Under the pieces are notes generated by a model. It was not told the origin of the DNA. It ran no database searches and saw only the letters and a program-made list of their open reading frames with translations. 31,402 nt of DNA from Bacillota bacterium (GTDB lineage: Bacteria > Bacillota > Clostridia > Christensenellales > SZUA-584). Each line of letters begins with the position of its first letter. Position 1 is the first letter of the stretch. A program made the translations under genes and the position numbers. Of the stretch, positions 15,688-23,466 are shown one piece after another. The stretch lies in the NCBI GenBank assembly GCA_023412005.1, contig JAEYOE010000013.1, positions 1 through 31,402 of the forward strand. Direction: 5' to 3'.

Positions 15688-16239
15688 TCATGCCTTCGTT
15701 TTCCAGTCATCAATCATAATGGCATACCTAATTTCATCGTGCCATTGATTGTTTTTAAATCGCACTTTTTTAAGAACTGCCTCTTTCGTCATGCCTGATT
15801 TTATCATAACCTTTTCTGACGACGCATTGAGTGCATGGCAGCTGGCGTATACCTTGTGCAGTTTTATTTCTTCAAAGCAATAACCGATGAGCCTCTTGGC
15901 TATTTCGGCGGCATAGCCCTTCCCCCAATGGCTTTTGAGCAGAAAATAGCCAATCTCAGCGCACCCGCCATAAGCGTTTTTAGCTTTGACATCAATATCT
16001 CCGCAGCCGATATATTGGCCGCTCTGCTTCTCAAACACAGCAAACTCATATGCGTTTCTGTTATCCGTCTGCTGATTGTCTTCGATAACCTTATCAAAAT
16101 ACCGCCTTATCTCTGTATCCGTATAAGCATTAACATAGGCGTATTTCATGATCTCAGCATCGGTATACACCCACGCCATCAACGCAAAGTCTTCAGACGT
16201 GTATTCTCTTAACAGCAGGCGTTCCGTGCTGATCGTCAT
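15688..16239 (-). CDS. GNAT family N-acetyltransferase (RimJ/RimL type)
   Basis: A 183-aa acetyltransferase that would transfer acetyl from acetyl-CoA to an unidentified amine, such as a protein N-terminus or a small molecule. It begins with TERLLLREYTSEDF, characteristic of the Acetyltransf_3 branch. The acetyl-CoA site is seen as EIGYFLLKSHWGKGYAAEIAKRL (Q/RxxGxG/A written as HWGKGYA). The C-terminal motif HALNASSEKVMIKSGM is typical. The frame is open 99 bases further upstream, but ATG 16239 overlaps the purB stop as ATGA and gives the family N-terminus. Last gene of the peptidase M19-purB-GNAT operon; the overlap with purB says nothing firm about substrate. Confidence 0.9.
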   Translation of the reverse strand: MTISTERLLLREYTSEDFALMAWVYTDAEIMKYAYVNAYTDTEIRRYFDKVIEDNQQTDNRNAYEFAVFEKQSGQYIGCGDIDVKAKNAYGGCAEIGYFLLKSHWGKGYAAEIAKRLIGYCFEEIKLHKVYASCHALNASSEKVMIKSGMTKEAVLKKVRFKNNQWHDEIRYAIMIDDWKTKA

Positions 16240-17666
16240 ACACGAACGTCGCCCTTGACGCCTGTACGCCCTGCATACTGCACCAAAATCGGCTTCACCA
16301 GCTCGTCCACAAAATCCTGCGTCTGAACTGAGGCGCAACCCGTAAACTTCTGCGGTTCCATGAGGCTGTCAATCTCATCGGCAGACATTTTAAACGAGGC
16401 GTCGGCTTTAATCAAATCCAGCAGATTATTGCTTTCACCGTACATTTTCACGCGCTCCGCGGCAGCCATCGAATGGGTGCGAATTTGCTCGTGCAGATCC
16501 TGCCTGTCTCCCCCGCGTTTTACCGCTTCCATCAGTATCGTTTCGGTAGCCATAAACGGCAGTTCCTGATTGATGTGATTGGCTATAACCTTATCATACA
16601 CAACAAGCCCGTCACTGATATTCAAATAGAGATTGAGTATCGCGTCCACAGCCAGGAAGCTTTGCGGAATCACAATGCGTTTGTTCGCCGAATCGTCCAG
16701 CGTGCGTTCAAACCACTGCGTGGAAGCCGTGACAGCGGTATTCAGGGGCATAGTCAGCACAAAGCGGCATAAAGCTCCCATGCGTTCGCTGCGCATTGGA
16801 TTGCGCTTGTAAGCCATCGCCGAAGAGCCGATTTGTTTCTTTTCAAAAGGCTCCTCCATCTCTTTCATATTTTGCAGCAATCTTAAATCGTTGCTGAATT
16901 TGTATGCGCTCTGTGCGATCAATGAAAGTACATTCAGCACAACCGAATCGAATTTTCTCGGATAAGTCTGCCCGGTTACGGCGAATGAGGCGTCAAAGCC
17001 GACTTTTTTGCATACCGCAGCATCCAGTGCTTTCACCTTTTTCGCATCACCGTCGAACAGCGATAAAAAGCTTGCGCCGGTTCCCGTTGTGCCCTTCACA
17101 CCGCGCAGCTTAAAATTCTTAAGCAGGCTTTGTATCTGTTCGAGATCCATCAGCAGATCCTGCATCCAAAGCGTGGCGCGCTTACCCACAGTGGTTAATT
17201 GAGCGGGTTGAAAATGTGTAAACCCAAGAGTCGGCATATCCTTAAATTTGAGCGCAAACGCCGAGAGGTTCTCAATCACGCTGACCAGCTTGTTCTCTAT
17301 CAGCTTGAGCGCGCTGTGCATCACCATCAAATCTGTGTTGTCACCCACGTAGCAGCTTGTTGCGCCGAGGTGAATGATCGGCCGCGCTTTGGGGCATTGT
17401 ACACCGTACGCGTGCACATGCGCCATCACATCGTGGCGCACAAGCTTTTCCTGCGCCTCGGCCACGTCATAATTGATATCATTCATATACTGCTTGAGTT
17501 CATCTATCTGCTCGTCGGTAATATCAAGCCCCATTTCTTTTTCGCATTCCGCGAGCGCCACCCACAGCCGACGCCATGTTTTGAATTTGACGTCGTCGGA
17601 AAAAAGCTCAGCCATTTCAGCCGACGCGTATCTTGATAAAAGCGGATTTTCATAAACGTTTTTCAT
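16236..17666 (-). CDS. purB: Adenylosuccinate lyase
   Basis: Catalyses two purine steps: SAICAR to AICAR, and adenylosuccinate to AMP, both releasing fumarate. The product has 476 aa, longer than the roughly 430-aa Bacillus form. The fumarase-superfamily signature is SSAMAYKRNPMRSE. Other landmarks are the HLGATSCYVGDNTD substrate region, THFQPAQLTTVGKRA (general-acid histidine) and TGTTGTGASF-like VKGTTGTGASFL. A GTG six bases upstream is too close to AAGGTG; ATG 17666 has better spacing. It follows the M19 peptidase by 14 bases and overlaps the GNAT gene. Confidence 0.96.
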   Translation of the reverse strand: MKNVYENPLLSRYASAEMAELFSDDVKFKTWRRLWVALAECEKEMGLDITDEQIDELKQYMNDINYDVAEAQEKLVRHDVMAHVHAYGVQCPKARPIIHLGATSCYVGDNTDLMVMHSALKLIENKLVSVIENLSAFALKFKDMPTLGFTHFQPAQLTTVGKRATLWMQDLLMDLEQIQSLLKNFKLRGVKGTTGTGASFLSLFDGDAKKVKALDAAVCKKVGFDASFAVTGQTYPRKFDSVVLNVLSLIAQSAYKFSNDLRLLQNMKEMEEPFEKKQIGSSAMAYKRNPMRSERMGALCRFVLTMPLNTAVTASTQWFERTLDDSANKRIVIPQSFLAVDAILNLYLNISDGLVVYDKVIANHINQELPFMATETILMEAVKRGGDRQDLHEQIRTHSMAAAERVKMYGESNNLLDLIKADASFKMSADEIDSLMEPQKFTGCASVQTQDFVDELVKPILVQYAGRTGVKGDVRV

Positions 17667-17680
17667 TTGCACACACCTTG

Positions 17681-18595
17681 TTATTGATTTAAAAATTTTA
17701 ATATATATCGGGCAAAATTACCATAGCTAATTTGTGTTATAAGCGATTCCGGGTAATTTCGCTTGGCCATGGCTTCGGGCAAAGCCTGAAAATCGGCAGC
17801 CGAATCAAGTCCTTCAGGGGTATGCTCTATACCGCAAAAATCACTTCCGAACCCAACGTTATGCTCATCGCCGCAATCCAGCACATAATCGATATGATCA
17901 AGTATATCATCAATTGTAGCAAACGTTCCTTTCAGAAATTCCGGGTAAAAGTTAATGCCGATGAACCCATCCCTGTCGATCAGCGCTTTAATTTGCTGTT
18001 TTTTCAAGTTGCGCGGATGCTCATACAGGTCAAACACACACGAATGCGTAGCGCACGGCGCGTGTTCGTAAGTGTCCAGCACTTCCCAAAACCCCTTTTC
18101 GTTAATGTGTGAAACATCCAGTGCGATTCGTAAGCGGTTGAGCAATCGGACGGCGGCCACGCCTTGCGGCTTGAGCCCGCCCTGTTTAAGGCATCCGCTG
18201 CCGTAATTATTTTCGTCGTTCCACGTCAAGCTGAAAATACGGGCACCTTTTTCATAAACAATAGAGATATACGCATTATCACAGTTTATGCTTTCACCGC
18301 TTTCGATGGATAATATCGCACAAATGCCTCTGCCATCATTTAAGCAAGCCGAATCCGTGCACAGCCGAACCGCTCCCCCGCTGCTATTGATCATATCCGT
18401 AAAACAATCAATTTGCTCAAGGCCCAGCCTCAATTTATTATTCGTATCCGGCGGCACCCAAACCGCAAAGTTCTGCAATGCAATGCCGCCGCTGCACATC
18501 CGTTTGATATCAACATGATCAAACAGCCGGCCTTCATCTTTCTTCAAGACCCTGTACGCAAGATAATCACAATGTGCGTCGGCAATTTTATACAT
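17681..18595 (-). CDS. Membrane dipeptidase (peptidase family M19)
   Basis: A zinc-dependent dipeptidase of the renal dipeptidase family, 304 aa. Metal-binding positions are His8 and Asp10 (DAHCD), the bridging Glu98 (ILSIESGE), His163 (LDVSHINEKGFW) and His184 (CATHSCV). A C-terminal NVGFGSDFCGIEHTPEGL supplies the usual Asp near the metal. There is no signal peptide, so it is probably cytoplasmic despite the family name. The open frame extends 57 bases upstream, but ATG 18595 has AAGAGG about 8 bases away. First gene of an operon with purB and a GNAT gene. Substrate unknown; D-amino-acid-containing dipeptides are usual for the family. Confidence 0.92.
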   Translation of the reverse strand: MYKIADAHCDYLAYRVLKKDEGRLFDHVDIKRMCSGGIALQNFAVWVPPDTNNKLRLGLEQIDCFTDMINSSGGAVRLCTDSACLNDGRGICAILSIESGESINCDNAYISIVYEKGARIFSLTWNDENNYGSGCLKQGGLKPQGVAAVRLLNRLRIALDVSHINEKGFWEVLDTYEHAPCATHSCVFDLYEHPRNLKKQQIKALIDRDGFIGINFYPEFLKGTFATIDDILDHIDYVLDCGDEHNVGFGSDFCGIEHTPEGLDSAADFQALPEAMAKRNYPESLITQISYGNFARYILKFLNQ

Positions 18596-18623
18596 ACACA
18601 AATCCTCTTGATTAATGAATATG

Positions 18624-18652
18624 CTTATAATTGAAAGAAGAGCCGTTAACAA
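18624..18652 (-). promoter_or_regulatory. Promoter of the M19-purB-GNAT operon
   Basis: Minus-strand TTGTTA (18647-18652), a 17-bp spacer and TATAAG (18624-18629). The -35 hexamer spans the loop of the hairpin that follows rny, so terminator and promoter overlap. Confidence 0.5.
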
Positions 18653-18662
18653 CGGCTCTTCT
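18633..18662 (-). terminator. Hairpin after rny, probable terminator
   Basis: A perfect 12-bp stem AGAAGAGCCGTT / AACGGCTCTTCT with a 3-base loop, starting 6 bases after the rny stop on the minus strand. The tail is only TTTC, so termination may be incomplete. Confidence 0.6.
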
Positions 18663-18667
18663 GTTCT

Positions 18668-20206
18668 TTACTTAGCGAAATCGATAGCTCTGGTTTCTCT
18701 GATCACATTGACCTTGATTTGGCCCGGATAGTCCAGATCCTTCTCGATTTTTTTAACGATGTCTTTGGCCATCAAATGCATACCTGCATCGTCCACATCC
18801 TCGGGCTTGACGAGTATTCGTACTTCGCGTCCTGCCTGTATGGCATAACACTTCTCGACACCCGAGAAAGAATTCGCGATTTCTTCCAAAGCTTCTAAGC
18901 GTTTTATGTAGTTTTCGAGAGACTCTCTTCTTGCGCCGGGACGGGCCGCCGAAATGGCATCTGCCGACTGTACAAGCACGGCTTCCACTGTCTGCGCCTC
19001 TATATCGCCATGATGTGCCTGTATACAGTGAATCACATCATTGGCTTCCCGGTATTTTTTGGCCAGATCGGCACCGATCTGGATGTGAGGTCCTTCAACC
19101 TCGTGGTCAACCGCTTTTCCGATATCGTGCAGAAGACCGCCGCGTTTGGCAAGCTTGACATTGGCTCCCAGCTCAGCTGCCATCACCGCCGACAGATGCG
19201 CCACTTCAAGCGAATGCTTGAGAACGTTCTGCCCATAGCTGGTGCGGTATTTCAGCCGTCCGAGAAGCTTAACGATTTCGGGATGCAGATTGTGAATGCC
19301 GGTATCAAACGCGGCCTGTTCTCCTGCATCTCTAATTTCTTTGTCAACTTCCTTGCGCGCTTTTTTTACCATTTCTTCTATACGCGCCGGATGAATTCTG
19401 CCGTCAATAATGAGCTTTTCCAGCGCGATCCTTGCAACTTCTCTTCTGATGGGATCAAAACCCGACAAAATGACAGCTTCGGGTGTATCATCAATAATTA
19501 AATCGATACCCGTTGCCGTTTCAAGAGCCCGTATGTTGCGCCCTTCACGGCCAATAATTCTGCCCTTCATTTCATCATTGGGTAAAGCTACAACAGAAAC
19601 GGTGTTTTCCGCCACATGGTCGGCCGCATATTTTTGAATGGCATTCGATATAATTTCACGGGATTTTTTGTCGGCTTCTTCTTTGGCCTTGTTCTCAATA
19701 TCCCGCACATATATCGCCATATCGCGACGTGTTTCCTGTTCGACCTTTTCAAGCAGCAGCGACTTTGCATCATCAATTGTCAGGCCGGAAATCTTCTCCA
19801 ACTGGACAATCTGGTCTGCATACACCTGATCGATTTCTTCTTTGCGTTTGCTGACTTCTTTCAGCTTTTTATTGATCTGTTCATCTTTTGATTCCACGCT
19901 CGACATTTTTTTATCAAGCGCTTCCTCTCTTTGCTGTAACCTTCTCTCGACTCTTTGGATCTCGCTTCGTCTTTCTTTGGACTCTCTATCGAATTCAGTT
20001 CTTAAGGTGTGGATTTCTTCTTTGGCTTCAAGAATCGTCTCTTTCTTGACAGCTTCGGCTTTTTTCTGTGCCTCAGCTACAAGCCTTTTAACTGATTCTT
20101 CTGCTCTGCCAATCTTAGATTCGGCTACATTTCTTCTGTAAATGTAACCAGCGAATGTACCGATAATGATTGCGGCAATCAGCAGTAAGATTTGCCAAAT
20201 CTCCAC
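18668..20206 (-). CDS. rny: Ribonuclease Y
   Basis: A membrane-anchored endoribonuclease that initiates mRNA decay in Firmicutes. The N-terminal helix (IWQILLLIAAIIIGTFAGYIY) anchors it. A long charged coiled coil covers about residues 30-190. A KH domain follows (MKGRIIGREGRNIRALE), then the HD phosphohydrolase domain with LLHDIGKAVDHE and ...QAHHGDIE. The frame opens at GTG 20221, but that GTG lies inside the Shine-Dalgarno AGGAGGTG. GTG 20206 begins MEIWQILLL, the usual family start, with AGGAGG 14 bases upstream, which is long. Both starts are possible; the later one gives 512 aa. It has a leader of about 200 nt with a palindrome. Confidence 0.97.
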   Translation of the reverse strand: MEIWQILLLIAAIIIGTFAGYIYRRNVAESKIGRAEESVKRLVAEAQKKAEAVKKETILEAKEEIHTLRTEFDRESKERRSEIQRVERRLQQREEALDKKMSSVESKDEQINKKLKEVSKRKEEIDQVYADQIVQLEKISGLTIDDAKSLLLEKVEQETRRDMAIYVRDIENKAKEEADKKSREIISNAIQKYAADHVAENTVSVVALPNDEMKGRIIGREGRNIRALETATGIDLIIDDTPEAVILSGFDPIRREVARIALEKLIIDGRIHPARIEEMVKKARKEVDKEIRDAGEQAAFDTGIHNLHPEIVKLLGRLKYRTSYGQNVLKHSLEVAHLSAVMAAELGANVKLAKRGGLLHDIGKAVDHEVEGPHIQIGADLAKKYREANDVIHCIQAHHGDIEAQTVEAVLVQSADAISAARPGARRESLENYIKRLEALEEIANSFSGVEKCYAIQAGREVRILVKPEDVDDAGMHLMAKDIVKKIEKDLDYPGQIKVNVIRETRAIDFAK

Positions 20207-20304
20207 TTGAGTGTATTGCACCTCCTCTATTAAGTTTTAACGTAAATACAATGCTTCTTGTATATCGCACTCTATTTTCGCTTGGTTCGCACTATCAATG
20301 ATAA

Positions 20305-20326
20305 TTCTATAAAACGAGTTATAGAA
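20305..20326. repeat. Palindrome in the rny leader
   Basis: A perfect 8-bp inverted repeat TTCTATAA / TTATAGAA separated by 6 bases (AACGAG). It lies in the transcribed leader, roughly 80 bases after the inferred start of transcription. It may be an RNA hairpin or a protein-binding dyad. The 6-base centre is the spacing of a Xer/dif site, but the match to the arms of known dif sites is only partial. Confidence 0.5.
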
Positions 20327-20415
20327 ATATGCAGATACTGCGTATAAGATTGCTAATAAGGAATTATCTACAAATAAGAAAATAATAGTAGTTTCTCATA
20401 TTAGAACCATAATCA

Positions 20416-20444
20416 ATTTTATTATCAGGCGATTGTTTTGTCAA
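20416..20444 (-). promoter_or_regulatory. Promoter of rny
   Basis: Minus-strand perfect TTGACA (20439-20444), a 17-bp spacer and TAAAAT (20416-20421). It begins directly after the stop of the upstream membrane-protein gene and implies a leader of about 190-200 nt. Confidence 0.8.
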
Positions 20445-20445
20445 G

Positions 20446-21309
20446 TCAGGATAACCCTGTGCCGGAACTTTCTTTGTTCTGGCTGCGCTGCCGCAGCGAT
20501 AAAAAGGCCATTAGAAAGCAAACGGAGGCGATGAGCGGATAATAGATCCGAAATCCTGTCGCAAGCGACCATAACAGCACAACAACACCGCAGATGATAT
20601 ATCTTTTCACCTTTGTTTGCCCCAGTGCTGTTTTCTTTATCTTTTCGAATGTCAGTATCGTCTCCTTCATTTCATTCTCAGCCCGTAATTCTGCTGCTTT
20701 TTCGTCAGGGAGCATACCGTTTTCAGCCGCCATTTTTAAAAGGCCACCACCGTCGATCAGTTCTATACTGTTATCCAAATGCTTGCACATCGTTTTAACA
20801 TCTTCATCATAGCTTGATAACGAAACAAACATAATCGGCCCGTCACAGCCTCGAAGTTCTTTAATCACATCGGGAACATGAATTTTTGTGCCTGGGTGAT
20901 TATGAAACGCAAACACAGTCATATCTTTAAAAGATGCCGTGAAGCCGTAATCCGTCAGCTTGATTTTTTCCAGCCCACCCAACAGTTTACCTATATAAGC
21001 TGCGTAATCGTCAGTTTTTATGAAAGTGAGCGTTTCGAGCAAGCATTTTTCTTTAATACGCAAAAAATCTCTATCGATGTATCTTTTCATCTTGTTTCTA
21101 TCCCGAATCAACAATATAAGCGTCACAGCTGCCGTCAGAAACAGAGATACTAGCAGTGCCACTGTGAAGGAACGGCTAATATAAAGCAGAACCAAAAACA
21201 GCATCAGCGCAAAAAAGAGTCTGAAGACAATGAAATCCACGCACCGCGCGGCAAATGACCTGCCGCCATGCATTTTCTTCTCGTAATACCGTCGCATTTT
21301 CGCATTCAC
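20446..21309 (-). CDS. Four-TM membrane protein with a central soluble domain, function unknown
   Basis: A 287-aa protein I do not recognise. Two hydrophobic helices lie at about 26-43 and 47-68, a soluble domain at 70-235, and two more helices at about 236-254 and 257-273. With a strongly basic N-terminus (MRRYYEKKMHGGR) both ends and the central domain are predicted to be cytoplasmic. The stretch 122-193 (FTASFKDMTVFAFHNHPG.. then PIMFVSLSSYDEDVKTM.. SIELIDGGGLLKMA) has the strand-helix rhythm of Mrr-like restriction-endonuclease folds, where ELIDGxxL is common. No clear D-x(n)-ExK nuclease triad is seen. GTG 21309 with AAGGAGG eight bases upstream was preferred over the open frame 57 bases earlier. 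Confidence 0.65.
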   Translation of the reverse strand: MNAKMRRYYEKKMHGGRSFAARCVDFIVFRLFFALMLFLVLLYISRSFTVALLVSLFLTAAVTLILLIRDRNKMKRYIDRDFLRIKEKCLLETLTFIKTDDYAAYIGKLLGGLEKIKLTDYGFTASFKDMTVFAFHNHPGTKIHVPDVIKELRGCDGPIMFVSLSSYDEDVKTMCKHLDNSIELIDGGGLLKMAAENGMLPDEKAAELRAENEMKETILTFEKIKKTALGQTKVKRYIICGVVVLLWSLATGFRIYYPLIASVCFLMAFLSLRQRSQNKESSGTGLS

Positions 21310-21369
21310 AAGCCCTTCCTCCTTTGAATTCATTATGGTCACAATATTATTAATGTATACTTGCACAAC

Positions 21370-21398
21370 TTGTTATAAATTTTTCGATGTTGTATAAT
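21370..21398 (+). promoter_or_regulatory. Promoter of the nadD-yqeK-rsfS operon
   Basis: TTGTTA (21370-21375), a 17-bp spacer and a perfect TATAAT (21393-21398), 22 bases before the nadD ATG. It diverges from the membrane-protein gene. Confidence 0.75.
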
Positions 21399-21419
21399 AA
21401 TACAAATGAAAGGATCTTT

Positions 21420-22079
21420 ATGAGCCATTTAACTGAGTTTTCACACATTGATACGGAATTTTTAAAGCAAAATAGAATCGGGCTTTTGGGCGGCACCTTT
21501 AACCCTGTGCACTGCGGCCATTTGAAAATGGCTTATATTGCGTTGTATGAATTCGGGCTCGGCGAAATCGTGTTCCTTCCATTGGGTAACCCGCCGCACA
21601 AAAGAAATGATTATCTTGCCGGCGCCGCAAACAGGCTGGATATGATACGCCTCGCCATTGACGATGAAAAGAGGTTTTCGCTAAGCACTGCGGAAACCGA
21701 CCGACAGGGCTACACCTACACGGTTGATACGCTTGAGCTTTTCACGCGCGCCATGCCGCAAACGTCATTTTATTATATCATCGGCGCTGATACGCTTTTT
21801 GAGCTGGAAAACTGGAAAAATTACGAAAGAGTATTTTTTCTGACTGATTTCATCTGCATTTTGCGCCCTGGGCACAACAGCCGCGACGTGCAGCAATGTG
21901 CCCAGAGGCTCAACAGCCGATTCGGGCACAAGATTTTCTTAGCCGATGAACGCGGGCCGGATATCTCTTCTTCTCAAATCAGGCAGCAGCTTGCGGAAAA
22001 CAGATTGCCTGCCGGCCTTGTTCCGGAAAAGGTTGCCCACTATATCTTACAGAATAAAGTGTATGGCCAAGAGGTATAA
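21420..22079 (+). CDS. nadD: Nicotinate-nucleotide adenylyltransferase
   Basis: Joins NaMN and ATP to make deamido-NAD in NAD synthesis. It has 219 aa. The nucleotidyltransferase motif GGTFNPVHCGHLKMA is at residues 24-38, IIGADTLFELENW is the substrate-binding loop and ISSSQIRQQL is the second ATP motif. An upstream in-frame ATG at 21387 lies within the promoter; ATG 21420 has AAAGGA at a 5-base spacing. First gene of the conserved nadD-yqeK-rsfS cluster, with yqeK starting right at its stop. Confidence 0.97.
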   Translation: MSHLTEFSHIDTEFLKQNRIGLLGGTFNPVHCGHLKMAYIALYEFGLGEIVFLPLGNPPHKRNDYLAGAANRLDMIRLAIDDEKRFSLSTAETDRQGYTYTVDTLELFTRAMPQTSFYYIIGADTLFELENWKNYERVFFLTDFICILRPGHNSRDVQQCAQRLNSRFGHKIFLADERGPDISSSQIRQQLAENRLPAGLVPEKVAHYILQNKVYGQEV

Positions 22080-22637
22080 ATGCGCGATTACGCAAAATAT
22101 ATGGAGTACCTAAAACAAAACTTAGATGAAAAACGCTTACAGCACAGCATCGGAACAGCCAATGAGGCTGTGAAGCTTGCGAAAGCTTACGGCGCGGATA
22201 TAACAAAAGCCGAAATCGCCGGCCTGCTTCACGATGTGGCTAAGGGCAAATGCAAGCACGGCTTTATGAAGCTAGCAGCCGAATACAGAATTGAAGTCGA
22301 TGAAATCGAAGCTGAAAACGTTGAACTGATTCACGGAAAGCTTGGTGCCGCGATGATTGAAAAGCAGCTGGGGATTCACGACGAGGAGATACTGAGCGCC
22401 ATCAGATGGCATACAACAGGCCGCCGGGGCATGACGCTGCTCGAAAAAATTATCTATCTTGCCGATCTTATTGAACCGAATCGGCATTTTGAAGGCATTG
22501 AAGACATTCGCCGTATGGCCTATCAGAATATTGATAAGGCAATGCGGGAAGCATTGAAGCAAGTGATGTCTTTTGTGCAAGACAAAGGTTTTGCCTTGCA
22601 TCCGCACAGTATTGAAGCTTATAATGATTATAAATAA
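22080..22637 (+). CDS. yqeK: HD-domain nucleotide hydrolase YqeK
   Basis: Belongs to the YqeK family, described as symmetrical bis(5'-nucleosyl)-tetraphosphatase (Ap4A to two ADP). It has 185 aa. HD-superfamily metal residues are seen as RLQHSIGT (His), LLHDVAKGK (His-Asp), ELIHGKLGA (His), AIRWHTTGR (His) and ADLIEPNR (Asp). The ATG directly follows the nadD stop, with AAGAGG just upstream. It sits in the classic position between nadD and rsfS. Confidence 0.95.
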   Translation: MRDYAKYMEYLKQNLDEKRLQHSIGTANEAVKLAKAYGADITKAEIAGLLHDVAKGKCKHGFMKLAAEYRIEVDEIEAENVELIHGKLGAAMIEKQLGIHDEEILSAIRWHTTGRRGMTLLEKIIYLADLIEPNRHFEGIEDIRRMAYQNIDKAMREALKQVMSFVQDKGFALHPHSIEAYNDYK

Positions 22638-22654
22638 TGAGGGAGAAAACAAAC

Positions 22655-23029
22655 TTGATGCATCAATTTAACGATGACGTAATGAATGTTGCCAAACAGC
22701 TGTTTTTAAAAAAGGCCGAGGATGTCAGAGTGCTGCATGTTTCCCATCTGACCATAGTTGCTGATTATTTTATTCTGGCCAGCGGACGCTCGGATGTTCA
22801 TGTAAGATCGCTGTGCGATGATGTGGAAAAACACATGATGAGCGTGGGCAAACAGCGGCTGCGCATTGAAGGCTATCGCGAAGGCCGCTGGATTGTACTT
22901 GATTACGGCGATATTCTGATACATGTATTCCATAAACAGGAGCGCGAGTTTTACGGGCTTGAACGTTTGTGGATAGATGGAGACAACAGCGTGCAGATCA
23001 GCGAAGAAGACGTGAAGCCTAAAGAATAA
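22655..23029 (+). CDS. rsfS: Ribosomal silencing factor RsfS
   Basis: An Iojap/YbeB-family protein that binds uL14 on the large ribosomal subunit and blocks subunit joining when nutrients are low. Typical motifs are KKAEDVRVLHVSHLTIVADYFILASG, HVRSLCDDVE and EGRWIVLDYGDILIHVFHKQEREFYGLERLW. The frame is open from ATG 22637, which overlaps the yqeK stop but has no ribosome binding site. TTG 22655 has GAGGGAG about 9 bases upstream and was chosen (124 aa); ATG 22658 is equally possible. Last gene of the operon, followed by an intrinsic terminator. Confidence 0.94.
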   Translation: MMHQFNDDVMNVAKQLFLKKAEDVRVLHVSHLTIVADYFILASGRSDVHVRSLCDDVEKHMMSVGKQRLRIEGYREGRWIVLDYGDILIHVFHKQEREFYGLERLWIDGDNSVQISEEDVKPKE

Positions 23030-23052
23030 ATTAAACAGGAAAAAGTCTATTA

Positions 23053-23146
23053 CATAATAATGATCCCTCGGACGCTTTTTGACGTCCGGGGTTTTTCATA
23101 TGCTGGCAAAACACTCATTTCCGGCTCTGCCTTTTGGTTATACAAC
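23053..23146 (+). repeat. Dispersed terminator-containing repeat, copy A
   Basis: The first half, with ATAATGATCCC, a hairpin ending in ACGTCCGGGG and TTTTTCATA, is nearly the same as copy B at 31271-31361. The second half aligns more loosely (GGCA..CTC.TTT..GGC...GCCTT..GG..TAC..AAC). The shared tail beyond the terminator argues that the whole 90-bp block is one element. Confidence 0.5.
23066..23096 (+). terminator. Terminator of nadD-yqeK-rsfS
   Basis: A 9-bp stem CCTCGGACG / CGTCCGGGG (one T-G pair) with an 8-base loop, then TTTTTC. It lies 36 bases after the rsfS stop. Confidence 0.85.
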
Positions 23147-23213
23147 AGAATTAAAGGTAACAAGAGCATAATAACAGTCAATTGCCAGAACGACATGTCG
23201 GCATTTTCGGTCT

Positions 23214-23283
23214 TAAAGGCTCCCTCTGGACTACTCCGCAGGGGAGGACTGGGAGCTGTCGCCGACGGGCGACTAAAAGGAGG
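23214..23283. repeat. Degenerate palindromic intergenic repeat (GGCTCCCTCT..GGGAGCTGTCGCC type)
   Basis: AAAGGCTCCCTCT is followed, after a short insertion, by GGGAGCTGTCGCC-GACG-GGCGACT and GGAG. GTCGCC/GGCGAC (23258-23273) is a perfect hairpin. I recall a repeat of this form between genes in many gut Clostridia genomes; the identification is from memory. Confidence 0.5.
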
Positions 23284-23370
23284 TTTGTCTTTGCCGCAAG
23301 ATCATAATAATCTGAACCTTCGGTTACCTTCCGGCAACTGATAAGGGGTTCGTTTGCGTTTTTTATAGAC

Positions 23371-23420
23371 AACTCATCCGGTGCTGCGCAACGCCTTCTC
23401 CTGTTGGAGAAGCCTTTCAA
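23371..23420. repeat. Degenerate palindromic intergenic repeat (CTCATCCGG..CCTTCTCC type)
   Basis: AACTCATCCGGTGCTGCGCA is followed by CTTCTCC-TGTT-GGAGAAG (23395-23412), a perfect 7-bp hairpin, then CCTTTCAA. It resembles a second family of clostridial intergenic palindromes that I recall. It lies just before the NlpC terminator. Confidence 0.45.
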
Positions 23421-23440
23421 TTCACATGTATTTTAGATAC

Positions 23441-23466
23441 AAAAAAGGCACACGCGAATGTGCCTT
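23441..23466 (-). terminator. Terminator of the NlpC/P60 gene
   Basis: On the minus strand AAGGCACA (23459-23466) pairs with TGTGCCTT (23445-23452) around TTCGCG, followed by T residues (A run 23441-23446 on the plus strand). It starts 17 bases after the stop codon. Confidence 0.88.

Noticed and set aside
23060..23341. 93-codon plus-strand open frame containing GGLGAVADGRLKGG
   Set aside because: It runs through the rsfS terminator and a palindromic repeat; the peptide is the translation of the repeat and has no ribosome binding site.
23441..23466. Bidirectional terminator serving rsfS
   Set aside because: The T-run is only on the minus strand, and rsfS already has its own terminator at 23066-23096.
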